Positions 34,635 to 43,132 of a stretch of 48,802 nt of DNA are shown here, piece after piece; the first letter of the stretch is position 1; each line of letters opens with the position of its first letter. Source of the DNA: Anaerolinea sp. (lineage in GTDB: Bacteria; Chloroflexota; Anaerolineae; Anaerolineales; Villigracilaceae). Location: assembly GCA_020723805.1 (NCBI GenBank), contig DYID01000021.1:17538-66339 (forward strand), in the 5' to 3' direction. The notes beneath the pieces are model-generated. The model did not search any database and was not told the DNA's origin. It was given only the letters and a program-made list of their open reading frames with translations. Position numbers and translations under genes: made by a program.

Positions 34635-35393
34635 ATGCGTACCCCCTTCGTTGCCGGAAACTGGAAGATGAACAAAACCGCCGCCGAGGCGCGCGAACTG
34701 GTCTCGCAGTTGCTGGGTCCGTTGATGGACATTGCCGGCGTGGAAAAAGTCCTTTGCCCGCCGTTCACGTCGCTCTTCGCCGTCTCGTCCATGCTGGAGG
34801 GGAGCGGCATCGGTCTCGGCGCGCAGAACATGCACTGGGAGGAAAAAGGCGCTTTCACCGGCGAAGTCGCGCCGGGCATGGTCAAGGAAGTGTGCGGCTA
34901 TGTCATCATTGGTCACTCGGAACGGCGCACCTATTTTGGCGAAACCGACGCGACGGTCAACAAGAAACTACATGCCGCGCTCAAATACGACCTGACGCCC
35001 ATCGTCTGCGTGGGGGAGACGCTGGAAGAGTACGAAGCGGGGCGGACCTCGGAAGTGGTCCTGCGCCAAATCACTTTGGGCTTCGCTGACGTTGCTCCTG
35101 CCAGCGCGGCGCGCATCGTGGTCGCGTATGAGCCGGTCTGGGCAATCGGCACGGGAAAAGCCTCCAGCGGAGAAAATGCCAATTTCGTGCATGGACAGGT
35201 CATTCGTCCAGCCCTGAGCCGTTTGTTCGGCGAGGCAACCGCGCAGGCGATTCGCATCCTGTACGGCGGGTCGGTGACGGCGGCGAACGCATCCGAATTC
35301 TTTCAGCAACCTGAAATTGACGGGGCATTGGTCGGCGGAGCCAGCCTGAAGGCAAATGAGTTTGTCTCCATTACGAAGGCGGCTGTAAAGTAG
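34635..35393 (+). CDS. tpiA: Triose-phosphate isomerase
   Basis: From ATG 34635 (GGAGG site) the protein is 252 aa. AGNWKMNKT carries the catalytic Lys, GHSERR the catalytic His, and AYEPVWAIGTGK the catalytic Glu with the flexible loop 6. YGGSVTAANA binds phosphate. It interconverts dihydroxyacetone and glyceraldehyde phosphates, completing the local glycolytic set. Confidence 0.97.
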   Translation: MRTPFVAGNWKMNKTAAEARELVSQLLGPLMDIAGVEKVLCPPFTSLFAVSSMLEGSGIGLGAQNMHWEEKGAFTGEVAPGMVKEVCGYVIIGHSERRTYFGETDATVNKKLHAALKYDLTPIVCVGETLEEYEAGRTSEVVLRQITLGFADVAPASAARIVVAYEPVWAIGTGKASSGENANFVHGQVIRPALSRLFGEATAQAIRILYGGSVTAANASEFFQQPEIDGALVGGASLKANEFVSITKAAVK

Positions 35394-35422
35394 GCAGGCG
35401 CCGTCCCCTGGTGTTTTCGCCC

Positions 35423-36178
35423 ATGAATCAACTTGCCGGCTTTTTCTGGTTTGCCGCCATGCTCGTGCCGCTGGTGTTTCTCCAGCGGCTTTTGCATCGT
35501 GAGATACAGGCGGTGTTTTTGCTTCTCACCCGCGACGCACGCCTGACCATCGTGTTCTTCCAAATCCTTTTTCTACCCGGCGTTTTTTTGCACGAGTTGA
35601 GCCATTTCCTGACGGCGAAACTCCTGCGCGTGCGGACGGGCGGGTTTTCCGTCATCCCGCGCGCCCTGCCAGACGGACGCCTGCAACTCGGCTATGTGGA
35701 AACCGCCAAATCGGACATCGTGCGCGATTCGCTGATTGGCGCCGCGCCGTTGATTTTCGGGACGCTGTTCGTCGCTTATGTCGCCGTCTATCGTTTGGAA
35801 ATGCGCGTGTTGTGGGATACCCTTCGCAACGGGCAGTTCGATCTATTCTGGCTGGGGCTCCGGCTTCTGCCAACGGTGAAGGATTTTTACTTGTGGTTCT
35901 ACCTGGCGTTTGCCGTGAGTAGTACGATGATGCCCTCTGAGTCAGACCGCCACGCCTGGCTGGAGTTGTTGATTTCGGTGGGGATTCTCTTTGCTTTTGC
36001 CCTGCTGGTCGGCGCGGGTCCGTGGATGCTGGAGAACGTCGCGCCGCGGGTGAGCGGCTTTCTCAGTTCGGTGGCGGTGATTTTGGGGTTGAGCTCGGTC
36101 TTTCATGCCCTCCTGCTCCTGCCAACGCTTCTCGTTCATAAAGCATTGACGCGCCTCACCGGCATGGATGTGGCTTGA
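35423..36178 (+). CDS. Integral membrane protein with HExxH (M50-like) motif
   Basis: From ATG 35423 the protein is about 251 aa with six to seven hydrophobic helices. Early in helix 2 it carries FLHELSHFLTA, an HExxH zinc motif as in site-2 proteases and other membrane metallopeptidases. A second acidic zinc ligand is not obvious, so activity is uncertain. It lies 29 nt after tpiA on the same strand, which may mean shared transcription. The start at 35411 (GTG) is an alternative. Confidence 0.72.
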   Translation: MNQLAGFFWFAAMLVPLVFLQRLLHREIQAVFLLLTRDARLTIVFFQILFLPGVFLHELSHFLTAKLLRVRTGGFSVIPRALPDGRLQLGYVETAKSDIVRDSLIGAAPLIFGTLFVAYVAVYRLEMRVLWDTLRNGQFDLFWLGLRLLPTVKDFYLWFYLAFAVSSTMMPSESDRHAWLELLISVGILFAFALLVGAGPWMLENVAPRVSGFLSSVAVILGLSSVFHALLLLPTLLVHKALTRLTGMDVA

Positions 36179-36186
36179 ATTTCAGC

Positions 36187-36915
36187 CTATCCGCTTTTCC
36201 ACCTTGTAATCAACATCTTCACCCGCACGCGGACGCGGCTGTCGGCGTCGCCCAGCGCCCATGCAGAACGCGCGGCGCGCCGCGTCTCTTCGTCGAGACC
36301 GATGAAGTTTTCCCATTCATCGTCAATCCATTTTTCCATATCGCTGGCGGTATCCCAGACGTAATGCAGAGGGAAGAACGTCTCCTTTTCGCGTGTGAAC
36401 CAGCCGTTGGTTTCCGCTTGTGTCATGGCGCGATTCGCGGCGGCGTCGTCTTCCAAGCCCAGCGGTAGGTCGGTGACGCGCCCCACTTCACGCGTTTCGC
36501 GGGCAGAGAAGACCTCGACGCTCCAACGGTCACTGAGCGGGCGCAGGTCAATGAGAATGCCTTGCAGTGCGAGGACGCGGTAAATTTCACCCAGGGCATG
36601 AACCATGCCCGCATGGGCAATTCATCAGAGCGACCAGGCAAGGATGGCGGTGTCGAAAGTTTCTTTACGAAAAGGGAGGTGTTCGGATTGGGCGTTGACG
36701 AAGTGGACTTTCTTTTCCAGGTGATAGGGGCGGTCAACCCGGGCGACGCGCAAGGCGTTTCGGTCAGGGTCCAGCCCAACGGTCAAGGAGGAGGCGGAAG
36801 CGTAACGCCAGGTCAGGCGTCCCTCGCCGCATCCAATCTCCAGGACGCGCCTGCCGGTAAAGTCGGCGAATTGATGCAGATGCCTGGTCTCGTTGCCTTC
36901 GGGGTCTTTGAGCAT
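36187..36915 (-). CDS. Class I SAM-dependent methyltransferase with two adjacent in-frame TGA codons (candidate selenoprotein)
   Basis: One frame runs from ATG 36915 to the stop at 36187, 242 codons, broken only by TGA TGA at 36627-36622 (residues 97 and 98). Before it: SAM motif VLEIGCGEGRLTWRYA, then VGLDPD and FDTAILAWSL. After it, in the same frame: GMVHALGEIYRVLALQGILIDLRP, shown here only in part, the usual next helix and strand of the fold. Both halves are therefore parts of one normal-length enzyme. Homologues, as I recall, tend to have Cys-Cys after WSL, which TGA-TGA would replace as Sec-Sec. A 7-bp hairpin with loop GUU follows. The gene starts 1 nt after the adh stop with an AGGAGA site. 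Alternative: nonsense pseudogene or two-cistron split. Confidence 0.7.
36594..36610 (-). promoter_or_regulatory. bSECIS-like hairpin after the tandem TGA
   Basis: In the mRNA GGGCAUG and CAUGCCC pair perfectly around loop GUU. The stem starts 11 nt and the loop 18 nt after the second UGA (21 after the first). Bacterial selenocysteine elements have a short stem, a G in the first loop positions and a similar distance. The sequence overlaps a second possible hairpin, CCAUGC/GCAUGG. Function is untested. Confidence 0.4.
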
Positions 36916-36916
36916 T

Positions 36917-37972
36917 TCAATCTCCTATCGTTAAAACCTTTGCTCCACGAATTTTTCCCTGTTTCAATTCCAGCAGCGCGATGTTGGCGTCTTTCAATTC
37001 GTACTCTTGAAACTCCGGCTTGATGCCTGCCTCTGCCGCCAACTGCAAAAACTCACGCACGTCGGCGCGGGTCACGTTTGCCACGCTCTTGATTTCCTTT
37101 TCCATCCACAACTGCGACGGATAATCCAATCTGGATAAAACCTCCTTATCGGACTCTTCCTTGCGGATGGCGTTGACCACCAGCCTGCCGCCGGGACTCA
37201 AGACCTTCAGCGCCTCATTCACTGGACCCCAAACCGGCGTGGTGTCAATGACCGCATCCAACCCCTCGAGCGGACTCTGGTCAATGGCGCCCGCCCATGT
37301 CGCCCCCAGCGAGAGGGCGAACTCGCGCTCGGCGGGATTTCTGCTGAAGACAAAAATTTTCGCGTTCGGAAACTTGTGCCTTGCCATCTTCAAAACAAGA
37401 TGGTTCGACCCGCCGAAGCCCATCAAGCCGAGATTTTGCCCGTCCTGAATGTTGCTCAAACGCAGAGAGCGGTAGCCGATGGCGCCCGCGCACAACAGCG
37501 GCGCGGCTTCCGAGTCGCTGAACGCATCGGGGATGGGGTGGACAAACTCCGCGCGGACCTTCATGTATTCGGCATAGCCGCCGTCCACGTCGCGCCCGGT
37601 GGCTTTGAACTCCGCGCACAGGTTTTCGTTCCCTGCCAGGCAGTGATGACATTTTCCGCAAGCCGAGGCGATCCATGCCACGCCCACGCGCTGACCGGTA
37701 GTAACGACTTTAGTCGGCGTAGTTGTTGTGCGCCGGCTAAAGTCGGCACTACGCTCAATAATCCCCACCACCTGATGCCCAAGTACCACCGGCAGGCGCG
37801 GAGGGGGAGTCCGCCCTTCGATTTCGTCCAATTCCGTGTGACAGACCCCGCAGCGCGTGACGCGAATCAACACTTCACCCTCGTCCAGTTTCGGTTCGGC
37901 AATATCTTCCAGCGAAAGCGGCTTTGGATTGTCTTTGAGAAGTGTAATCTCACGCAGAAGCATGGCTCTCAT
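36917..37972 (-). CDS. Zinc-dependent alcohol dehydrogenase
   Basis: The 351-aa medium-chain dehydrogenase has catalytic zinc ligands C41 (RCGVCHTE) and H66 (LGHQVVG), a four-Cys structural zinc site (C105, C108, C111, C119 in CGKCHHCLAGNENLC) and a Rossmann segment GLMGFGGSNHLV. It oxidises alcohols or reduces aldehydes with NAD(P). Residues 74-92 (SADFSRRTTTTPTKVV) are encoded by a 55-bp palindrome of intergenic type, where homologues have a short VGEGV-like turn. It precedes the methyltransferase by 1 nt. A start three codons later is also possible. Confidence 0.9.
   Translation of the reverse strand: MRAMLLREITLLKDNPKPLSLEDIAEPKLDEGEVLIRVTRCGVCHTELDEIEGRTPPPRLPVVLGHQVVGIIERSADFSRRTTTTPTKVVTTGQRVGVAWIASACGKCHHCLAGNENLCAEFKATGRDVDGGYAEYMKVRAEFVHPIPDAFSDSEAAPLLCAGAIGYRSLRLSNIQDGQNLGLMGFGGSNHLVLKMARHKFPNAKIFVFSRNPAEREFALSLGATWAGAIDQSPLEGLDAVIDTTPVWGPVNEALKVLSPGGRLVVNAIRKEESDKEVLSRLDYPSQLWMEKEIKSVANVTRADVREFLQLAAEAGIKPEFQEYELKDANIALLELKQGKIRGAKVLTIGD
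37698..37752. repeat. 55-bp palindromic repeat inside the alcohol dehydrogenase gene
   Basis: Arms GTAGTAACGACTTTAGTCGG (37698 on, 22 nt) and CGCCGGCTAAAGTCGGCACT (37731 on, 22 nt) pair imperfectly around an 11-nt loop. GACTTTAGTC-type repeats are also seen in intergenic sites here (44362-44404 and in the MITE-like elements). The length and position keep the reading frame open. Confidence 0.85.
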
Positions 37973-37979
37973 ACGAACT

Positions 37980-38065
37980 CACCGTCCATTCACAGTTCAC
38001 TGCTCACTGTCCACTGATCACTGCTCACTGTTTACTGTTCTCTATTCATCACTTACCACTTACCA
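37980..38065. repeat. CACTG-word repeat tract between adh and upp
   Basis: TTCACTG, CTCACTG, TCCACTG, ATCACTG and TTTACTG follow one another, then CTTACCA words. It fills the 95-nt gap between upp (upstream) and adh. No regulator site is evident. Confidence 0.7.
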
Positions 38066-38067
38066 AC

Positions 38068-38694
38068 CTACCCCGTCCCAAACTGCCTGTCGCCTGCGTC
38101 GCCCAGCCCCGGCACGATGTAGGCTTTGTCGTTGAGGTGGCTGTCAATGGCGGCAATGTGAATCGGGATATCGGGATGCTGTTCCTGCATGGCGCGGATG
38201 CCCTCTGGCGCGGCAATCAACCCGACGAACTTGATTTTCTTCACGCCCCAGCGTTTCAAAATCTCTGCGGTTGCGGTTGCCGACCCGCCCGTAGCGAGCA
38301 TGGGATCGAGAATCAGGCAGACCGAAACGCGCGGCTCGGTGGGCAGTTTGTTGTAATACTCCACCGGCTTGAGCGTGTGCTCGTCGCGGTAGAGACCGAT
38401 GTGCCAGACCTCGGCGCTGGGCATCAGACTCCACACGCCCTCCACCATGCCCAGTCCGGCACGCAGGATGGGCACCAAGCCGATTTTCTCCTTGAGTTCG
38501 TAGCCGGTCGTCTTGGCAAGCGGGGTTTCCAGTTCGCGTGGCATGATTGCCAGGTCGGCGGTGGCTTCGTAGGCAAGCAGGGCGGCGATCTCGCGCACCA
38601 GTTCGCGGAATTTCTTCGGCTCTGTGTTCTTATCTCTCAGGCGGGAAAGTTTGTGGGCAACAAGCGGATGTTTCGATGCATAGATGTTGGACAT
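38068..38694 (-). CDS. upp: Uracil phosphoribosyltransferase
   Basis: The 208-aa enzyme salvages uracil with PRPP to UMP. The PRPP loop is [13 protein letters not shown] and the uracil site is near the C-terminal [31 protein letters not shown] is also diagnostic. A GGAGG site lies 5 nt before the ATG and TATAAT (38726-38721) gives a leader of about 20 nt. Confidence 0.97.
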   Translation of the reverse strand: MSNIYASKHPLVAHKLSRLRDKNTEPKKFRELVREIAALLAYEATADLAIMPRELETPLAKTTGYELKEKIGLVPILRAGLGMVEGVWSLMPSAEVWHIGLYRDEHTLKPVEYYNKLPTEPRVSVCLILDPMLATGGSATATAEILKRWGVKKIKFVGLIAAPEGIRAMQEQHPDIPIHIAAIDSHLNDKAYIVPGLGDAGDRQFGTG

Positions 38695-38831
38695 GGTCGC
38701 CTCCGAAAAAAGGTTGCCTTATTATAGCCCCTCAAATGGCTTTTAACCCCTCACCTTACGGCGGTGCGCGAGGTTTGTAGAGAATGTCCCTTAGAAAGTG
38801 TCTGAAAAGAGATTTCTATTGCTCCAAAAAT

Positions 38832-38890
38832 GCGTAGGATGCGCTCTCTTGCGCATCCGCAGGCGACGTTAGAGAACGTCGTCTGCGCGC
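38832..38890. repeat. Double-hairpin palindromic repeat (copy B, reverse orientation)
   Basis: GGATGCGCTCTCTTGCGCATCC and then AGGCGACGTTAGAGAACGTC form the two hairpins of copy A (8056-8112) in reverse order, with the loop of the second one flipped. AGAAAGTGT at 38791 and ACACTCTCT at 38908 stand at both sides, and similar words flank copy A. Confidence 0.75.
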
Positions 38891-38973
38891 TAACCGGAAA
38901 ATTTAAAACACTCTCTCATTCCCTGGGTGGAGATGTGGGAAAGACTCTGCGGTGAGAAACACTGATAAAGCAG

Positions 38974-39003
38974 AAACGCCCCGCAAAGCGCGAGGCGTTT
39001 CTT
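38974..39003. terminator. Intrinsic terminator after gltD-like gene
   Basis: AAACGCCCCGC / GCGAGGCGTTT pair with one mismatch around a short loop, with A-rich and T-rich sides. It lies 24 nt past the stop of the minus-strand gene. Confidence 0.85.
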
Positions 39004-39026
39004 TATAGCACCTGCCCTCAGCGGTG

Positions 39027-40466
39027 TTATTTTTTGTTTCGCAGATATTCGTCAATTGCCCAGGCGGCTTTGCGTCCGCCCACCATGGCAGTGACAACGA
39101 GGTCGGGACCGGTAACGCAATCTCCGCCGGAGAAGACACCCTCGCGGGAGGTGGCGCCGGTGCGTTTGTCGGCTTTGATCAGACCCCAGTTGTGAGTTTC
39201 GAGGTTGGGCGTGGTCTTTCCGATGATGGGGTCGGGCCAGTAACCCAGGGCGAGAATGGCGGTGTCGCAGGCGATGCTGAAGTTCGAGCCTTCGACGGGG
39301 ACCGGTTTACGCCTGCCTTTGGCGTCGGGTTCACCCAGTTTCATTTCGATGCATTCGACGGCGGCAAGTCTTCCATCTTCGCCGGCGATGAATTTGACGG
39401 GCTGGGTAAGGAAGCGGTACTTCGCCCCTTCTTCTTTTGCGAGTTTACGGTCTTTTTTGCCGCCGGGCATTTCCTTTTCGGTGCGGCGGTAGAGGCAAGT
39501 CACCTCTTCGGCGCCCAAACGAATGGCAGAGCGCAGACAGTCCGAAGCCGTATCGCCGCCGCCCACCACAACTACGCGCTTGCCGATTTCGAGCGGCTGG
39601 CGTTTATCGGGCGGCAGGAGTCGCGGGTCCACGTTGGCGCGGATGAGGAAATCGGTCGCTTCGTACACGCCGGGCAGGTCGGTGCCGGGGGTGTCTTCCA
39701 TTTTGGCATCCACTTCCGAACCGACGCCGATGAAGACGGCATCGAAGCCCTCGGCGAAGAGGTCGTCAATGGTCTTATCTTTGCCAATGTACGTGTTCGG
39801 GACGAATTTGACGCCGGCGCGTTCGAACTCCTCCCACTTTTCCTGCCAGATTTCCTTCGGCAGTTTGAAGTTGGGGATGCCATAGACGAGCAGACCGCCG
39901 GGCGCAGGTTTGGCGTCGAAGATGGTAACTTCGTGTCCGCGCTGGACGAGTTGATCTGCGCAGCCTAAACCGGCCGGTCCCGCCCCGATAATGGCAACCC
40001 GCTTCCCCGTCGGGGGAGCGACCGGGATGTTATGTCCCTCGTGGCGGCGTTTGTAGTCTACGGTAAACGCTTCCAGTTCGCCGCACAGGACCGGCGTTTG
40101 ATGTTTATTGAGGACGCAGGAGCCCTGGCAGAGTTGTTCGTGCGGGCAGACGCGTCCGCAAATTTCCGGCAGGGAACTGGTTTGGTGGTAGAGGTCGGCG
40201 GCTTCGGAGAAGCGCCCCTGCTCGATCAGCCACATGGCGGAGGGGATGTCGTTGTGGGTGGGGCAGGCGAGCATGCAGGGCGCGGGATCCGGGCAGTGGA
40301 TACAGCGTGACGCCTCCACCATGGCGCGTTCAGGGTCGAACTCGATGACCACGTCGTCGAAATCGCAGACGCGCTCTTCAGGAGAGCGCAGGTCGAGATC
40401 GAAGAACGGCATGTTTGCTCTTGCCTTACGGTCAACGGTGAGGGTTTCACTGGGTATAAACTGCAT
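39027..40466 (-). CDS. GltD-like NAD(P)-dependent oxidoreductase (glutamate synthase small-subunit family)
   Basis: From ATG 40466 (GGAGGAATT site) the flavoprotein is 479 aa. N-terminal cysteines (RCIHCPDPAPC, CGRVCPHEQLCQGSC) bind two 4Fe-4S clusters. The FAD site is IIGAGPAGLG, and the NAD(P)H site VVVGGGDTASD; the C-terminus GVFSGGDCVTGPDLV is typical. In glutamate synthase it supplies electrons to the large subunit, but no gltB is in this window, so it may serve another partner. The terminator follows. Confidence 0.9.
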   Translation of the reverse strand: MQFIPSETLTVDRKARANMPFFDLDLRSPEERVCDFDDVVIEFDPERAMVEASRCIHCPDPAPCMLACPTHNDIPSAMWLIEQGRFSEAADLYHQTSSLPEICGRVCPHEQLCQGSCVLNKHQTPVLCGELEAFTVDYKRRHEGHNIPVAPPTGKRVAIIGAGPAGLGCADQLVQRGHEVTIFDAKPAPGGLLVYGIPNFKLPKEIWQEKWEEFERAGVKFVPNTYIGKDKTIDDLFAEGFDAVFIGVGSEVDAKMEDTPGTDLPGVYEATDFLIRANVDPRLLPPDKRQPLEIGKRVVVVGGGDTASDCLRSAIRLGAEEVTCLYRRTEKEMPGGKKDRKLAKEEGAKYRFLTQPVKFIAGEDGRLAAVECIEMKLGEPDAKGRRKPVPVEGSNFSIACDTAILALGYWPDPIIGKTTPNLETHNWGLIKADKRTGATSREGVFSGGDCVTGPDLVVTAMVGGRKAAWAIDEYLRNKK

Positions 40467-40923
40467 GAATTCCTCCGAAAAGGGGTTCCAGCCAAATAAC
40501 AGTGTAATCATACCCAAACCCCAAACCCGTCCACAGGCTTAAATGTCACCTAACTGGACGACAATCGTCACAATTGTCATGTTGGAGTTTTGTAAAACCT
40601 ACACAATCCGTTCACGCCGAATTTTGGCTTTCAGGGTATAACTCTGGCTGGTTTTTTTCGTATAAAGAAGCAATGCCAGATTCGCGTAGTTGGCGCGCTA
40701 AGCGTCTAATGTCAACGGGCGCGTAAGGGAACACACCCTGCGTATGTTGCGAGGTGATCTTCTTGAGGTTGCTCTGTTGTAAAGATTTTTTCTGGAGCAT
40801 ACTCGGCGGTCTCTACCGCCGCCTTTGGGCTAGTGAGCGCAAAATACACAAGACTCTTTAGATGATTGCAGCAGAGCATCTTGAAGTCCATAATGGCGCG
40901 GCACCAATAAACCGCGCAGCATC
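40467..40923. other. Intergenic 450 nt without a supported gene
   Basis: It contains the gltD-like promoter region (TATGAT at 40512-40507 on the minus strand), an ACAATTGT palindrome (40570-40577) and two short minus-strand frames (40612-40800 and 40712-40939) with no recognisable domain, no ribosome site and Cys-rich composition. These may be decayed gene remains. Confidence 0.5.
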
Positions 40924-41107
40924 GTAACTGCTCAGCCATATCGTTCTGTGCCCTGTTTCGGCGGACTAAAGTCCTGCCTCAGCGCATAAAAGTCGGTTGA
41001 AACCGACTCGTTGCGCCAGTCCGAAGGACTTCCATAAACTGAGCAGGCGGCTTTCGCGAAGCACCCTTTAGGGCAGCCCCGCTCACCCAGTCGGTCTGAG
41101 TAGTTAC
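40924..41107. mobile_element. MITE-like element, copy 2 (184 bp)
   Basis: It has the same ends as copy 1 (GTAACTGCTCAG...CTGAGTAGTTAC) and is flanked by a perfect 8-bp target duplication GCAGCATC (40916-40923 and 41108-41115). It differs from copy 1 at only a few positions including a 2-nt insertion. It ends 53 nt before the MacA-like gene, so it may affect its promoter. Confidence 0.9.
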
Positions 41108-41160
41108 GCAGCATCAGTGAATTAAAGTACGACAAGACTTTTTCTTTGCAGAGGTACAAC

Positions 41161-42450
41161 ATGGGAAAATTTTTGAAGAAAAACTGGGGCTGGCTCCTGC
41201 TCCTGGCTGCGGTTGCGGCAGGGGTGTTTGTTTGGTTCAACCGTAGCAGGGATGCCAGCGCGCAAAACACATTTCAAACTGCCGTCATCGAGCGCGGCAA
41301 ATTGACCGCCACCATCGGCGCCACCGGCACCGTCCGCGCCAAACAGACCGCCGTTCTGGTCTGGCAGACGGCCGGAACGGTGGATACGGTCAACGTGAAG
41401 GTGGGGGATAACGTCCCCGCCGGGTTTGTGATGGCGTATCTGTCCAAGTCGTCTTTGCCGCAGAGCATCATTCTGGCGGAGGCAGACCTGATCAGCGCAC
41501 AGAAGACGCTCGACGACCTGCTCAATTCGGATACGGCGCGCGCCCAAGCCGCCATTGCTTTGCGTGACGCGCAGGCGGCGTATGACCGCGCCCGCAAACA
41601 CCGCGAAAGCCTGAACGGGCTGATTGACATTCAGGAAATTGTCACCAAAACAAAAAACACACCTTTCGGAAAAATCGAGGTCCGCGAGGTCAAGACCTAT
41701 AAGGGATACGCCGACCCGACCACCATTGCCAAAGCCGACGAACAACTGGCGCTTGCCAAGGCAAAACTGGACGATGCCCAGCGCACCTATGACCGCCTGA
41801 TCAGCGGTAACGTGGTGGAGATTACTGCCGCACAGGCGCGCATTGACGCCGCCAAAGCGACCCTGAACCTGGCGCGTGTGACCGCGCCGTTCAACGGCAT
41901 CGTGACCGAGGCGTACCCGCTCCCCGGCGATTTGGTCAATGCCGGCACGGTGGCGTTCCGCCTCGACGACCTCTCCAGCCTGCTGGTGGATGTCAGCGTT
42001 TCGGAAGTGGATATCAACAGCGTGGAAGTAGGTCAGCCGGTCAAACTGACCTTCGACGCCATTCTTGGCAGGGAATACAACGGCGTGGTGGTCGAGGTTG
42101 CCAAGACCGGCACCGTTTCGGCTGGGGTGGTCAGTTTCAAGGTCACGGTCGAGTTGACCGATGCGGATGCACAGGTCAAGCCGGGCATGACGGCGGCGGT
42201 TAACATCACGGTCAAGGAACTGGATGACGTTCTGCTCGTGCCGAATCGCGCCGTCCGTCTCTCGGAAGGGGAGCGGGTGGTGTATGTGCTGGAAAATGAC
42301 CAGCCGGTCAAAAAGGTCATCCGTCTGGGACTGTCCTCCGACACGATGAGCGCCCTGGCGGGCGGCGAGTTGCAGGAGGGCGACTTGGTCATCTTGAACC
42401 CGCCGACCGAGTTCTTCGGTCCGCGGGGCGGCGGTCCGTTTGGGAATTAA
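41161..42450 (+). CDS. MacA/HlyD-family membrane-fusion subunit of an exporter
   Basis: From ATG 41161 the protein is 430 aa with one N-terminal membrane helix (about 8-28). Then come the lipoyl-like half ([22 protein letters not shown], shown only in part), an alpha-helical hairpin with coiled coil (about 105-230), the second lipoyl half ([19 protein letters not shown]) and beta-barrel domains ([19 protein letters not shown]). It links an inner-membrane ABC pump to export. The ATPase and permease follow. No TolC-like gene is near. Confidence 0.92.
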   Translation: MGKFLKKNWGWLLLLAAVAAGVFVWFNRSRDASAQNTFQTAVIERGKLTATIGATGTVRAKQTAVLVWQTAGTVDTVNVKVGDNVPAGFVMAYLSKSSLPQSIILAEADLISAQKTLDDLLNSDTARAQAAIALRDAQAAYDRARKHRESLNGLIDIQEIVTKTKNTPFGKIEVREVKTYKGYADPTTIAKADEQLALAKAKLDDAQRTYDRLISGNVVEITAAQARIDAAKATLNLARVTAPFNGIVTEAYPLPGDLVNAGTVAFRLDDLSSLLVDVSVSEVDINSVEVGQPVKLTFDAILGREYNGVVVEVAKTGTVSAGVVSFKVTVELTDADAQVKPGMTAAVNITVKELDDVLLVPNRAVRLSEGERVVYVLENDQPVKKVIRLGLSSDTMSALAGGELQEGDLVILNPPTEFFGPRGGGPFGN

Positions 42451-42454
42451 GGAT

Positions 42455-43132
42455 ATGACGAACGTCATCGAAACGCGCGACCTGCGCAAGATTTACAAGA
42501 TGGGCGAGGTGGAGGTCCACGCACTGCGCGGTGTGTCTTTCACCATTCGGCGCGGCGAAGTGGTTTCCATCATGGGACCTTCCGGCTCGGGCAAATCCAC
42601 GCTGATGAACACGCTGGGCTGTCTCGACCGTCCCACCTCCGGCGAGTATTGGCTGGATGGGGAAGCGGTTGCCTCGTTGAGCGATGACCAACTGGCGAAC
42701 ATCCGCAACCGCAAGGTGGGCTTCGTCTTTCAAAGTTTTAACCTGCTTTCGCGGCAGACGGCGGTGACAAATGTGGAACTTCCCCTGCGCTATGCCGGCA
42801 TCCGCGAGGGACGACGCGAACGCGCCATGGAGGCGCTGCGGGCGGTGGGATTGGAAGACCGCATGATGCACCGCCCTTACGAACTCTCCGGCGGACAGCA
42901 GCAGCGCGTTGCCATTGCACGCGCCATCGTCAACAACCCTGCCATCATCATGGCAGACGAACCAACGGGCAACCTGGACTCGAAAGTGGGGCAGGAAATC
43001 ATGAACCTTTTGCTCAACCTAAACAAAGACCTGGGAACGACGCTCATCATCGTGACGCACGACCCGAAAATCGCCGAGCAGACGCAAAGGGTGATTCGCC
43101 TGCGCGACGGCTTGCTGGATGGTGAGGCATGA
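42455..43132 (+). CDS. MacB-type ABC transporter ATP-binding protein
   Basis: From ATG 42455 the ATPase is 225 aa. Walker [11 protein letters not shown]-loop [10 protein letters not shown], signature [14 protein letters not shown] and Walker [14 protein letters not shown] are intact; the switch His is in VTHDPK. It belongs to the MacB/LolD branch that powers export of peptides, lipids or antibiotics. It is 4 nt after the MacA-like gene and overlaps the permease by 4 nt (ATGA). Confidence 0.95.
   Translation: MTNVIETRDLRKIYKMGEVEVHALRGVSFTIRRGEVVSIMGPSGSGKSTLMNTLGCLDRPTSGEYWLDGEAVASLSDDQLANIRNRKVGFVFQSFNLLSRQTAVTNVELPLRYAGIREGRRERAMEALRAVGLEDRMMHRPYELSGGQQQRVAIARAIVNNPAIIMADEPTGNLDSKVGQEIMNLLLNLNKDLGTTLIIVTHDPKIAEQTQRVIRLRDGLLDGEA

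Noticed and set aside
36187-36606. Separate 139-codon gene starting at ATG 36606
   Set aside because: It has no ribosome site and begins in the middle of the methyltransferase fold. Reading through the TGA pair gives a normal enzyme. A restart here is kept only as an alternative.
36600-36630. Frameshift in the methyltransferase gene
   Set aside because: Both parts are in the same frame (309 nt between the two ATG, a multiple of three), so no shift is needed.
40612-40939. Two short minus-strand frames
   Set aside because: Neither has a ribosome site, a domain or normal composition, and the right one runs into the MITE-like element.
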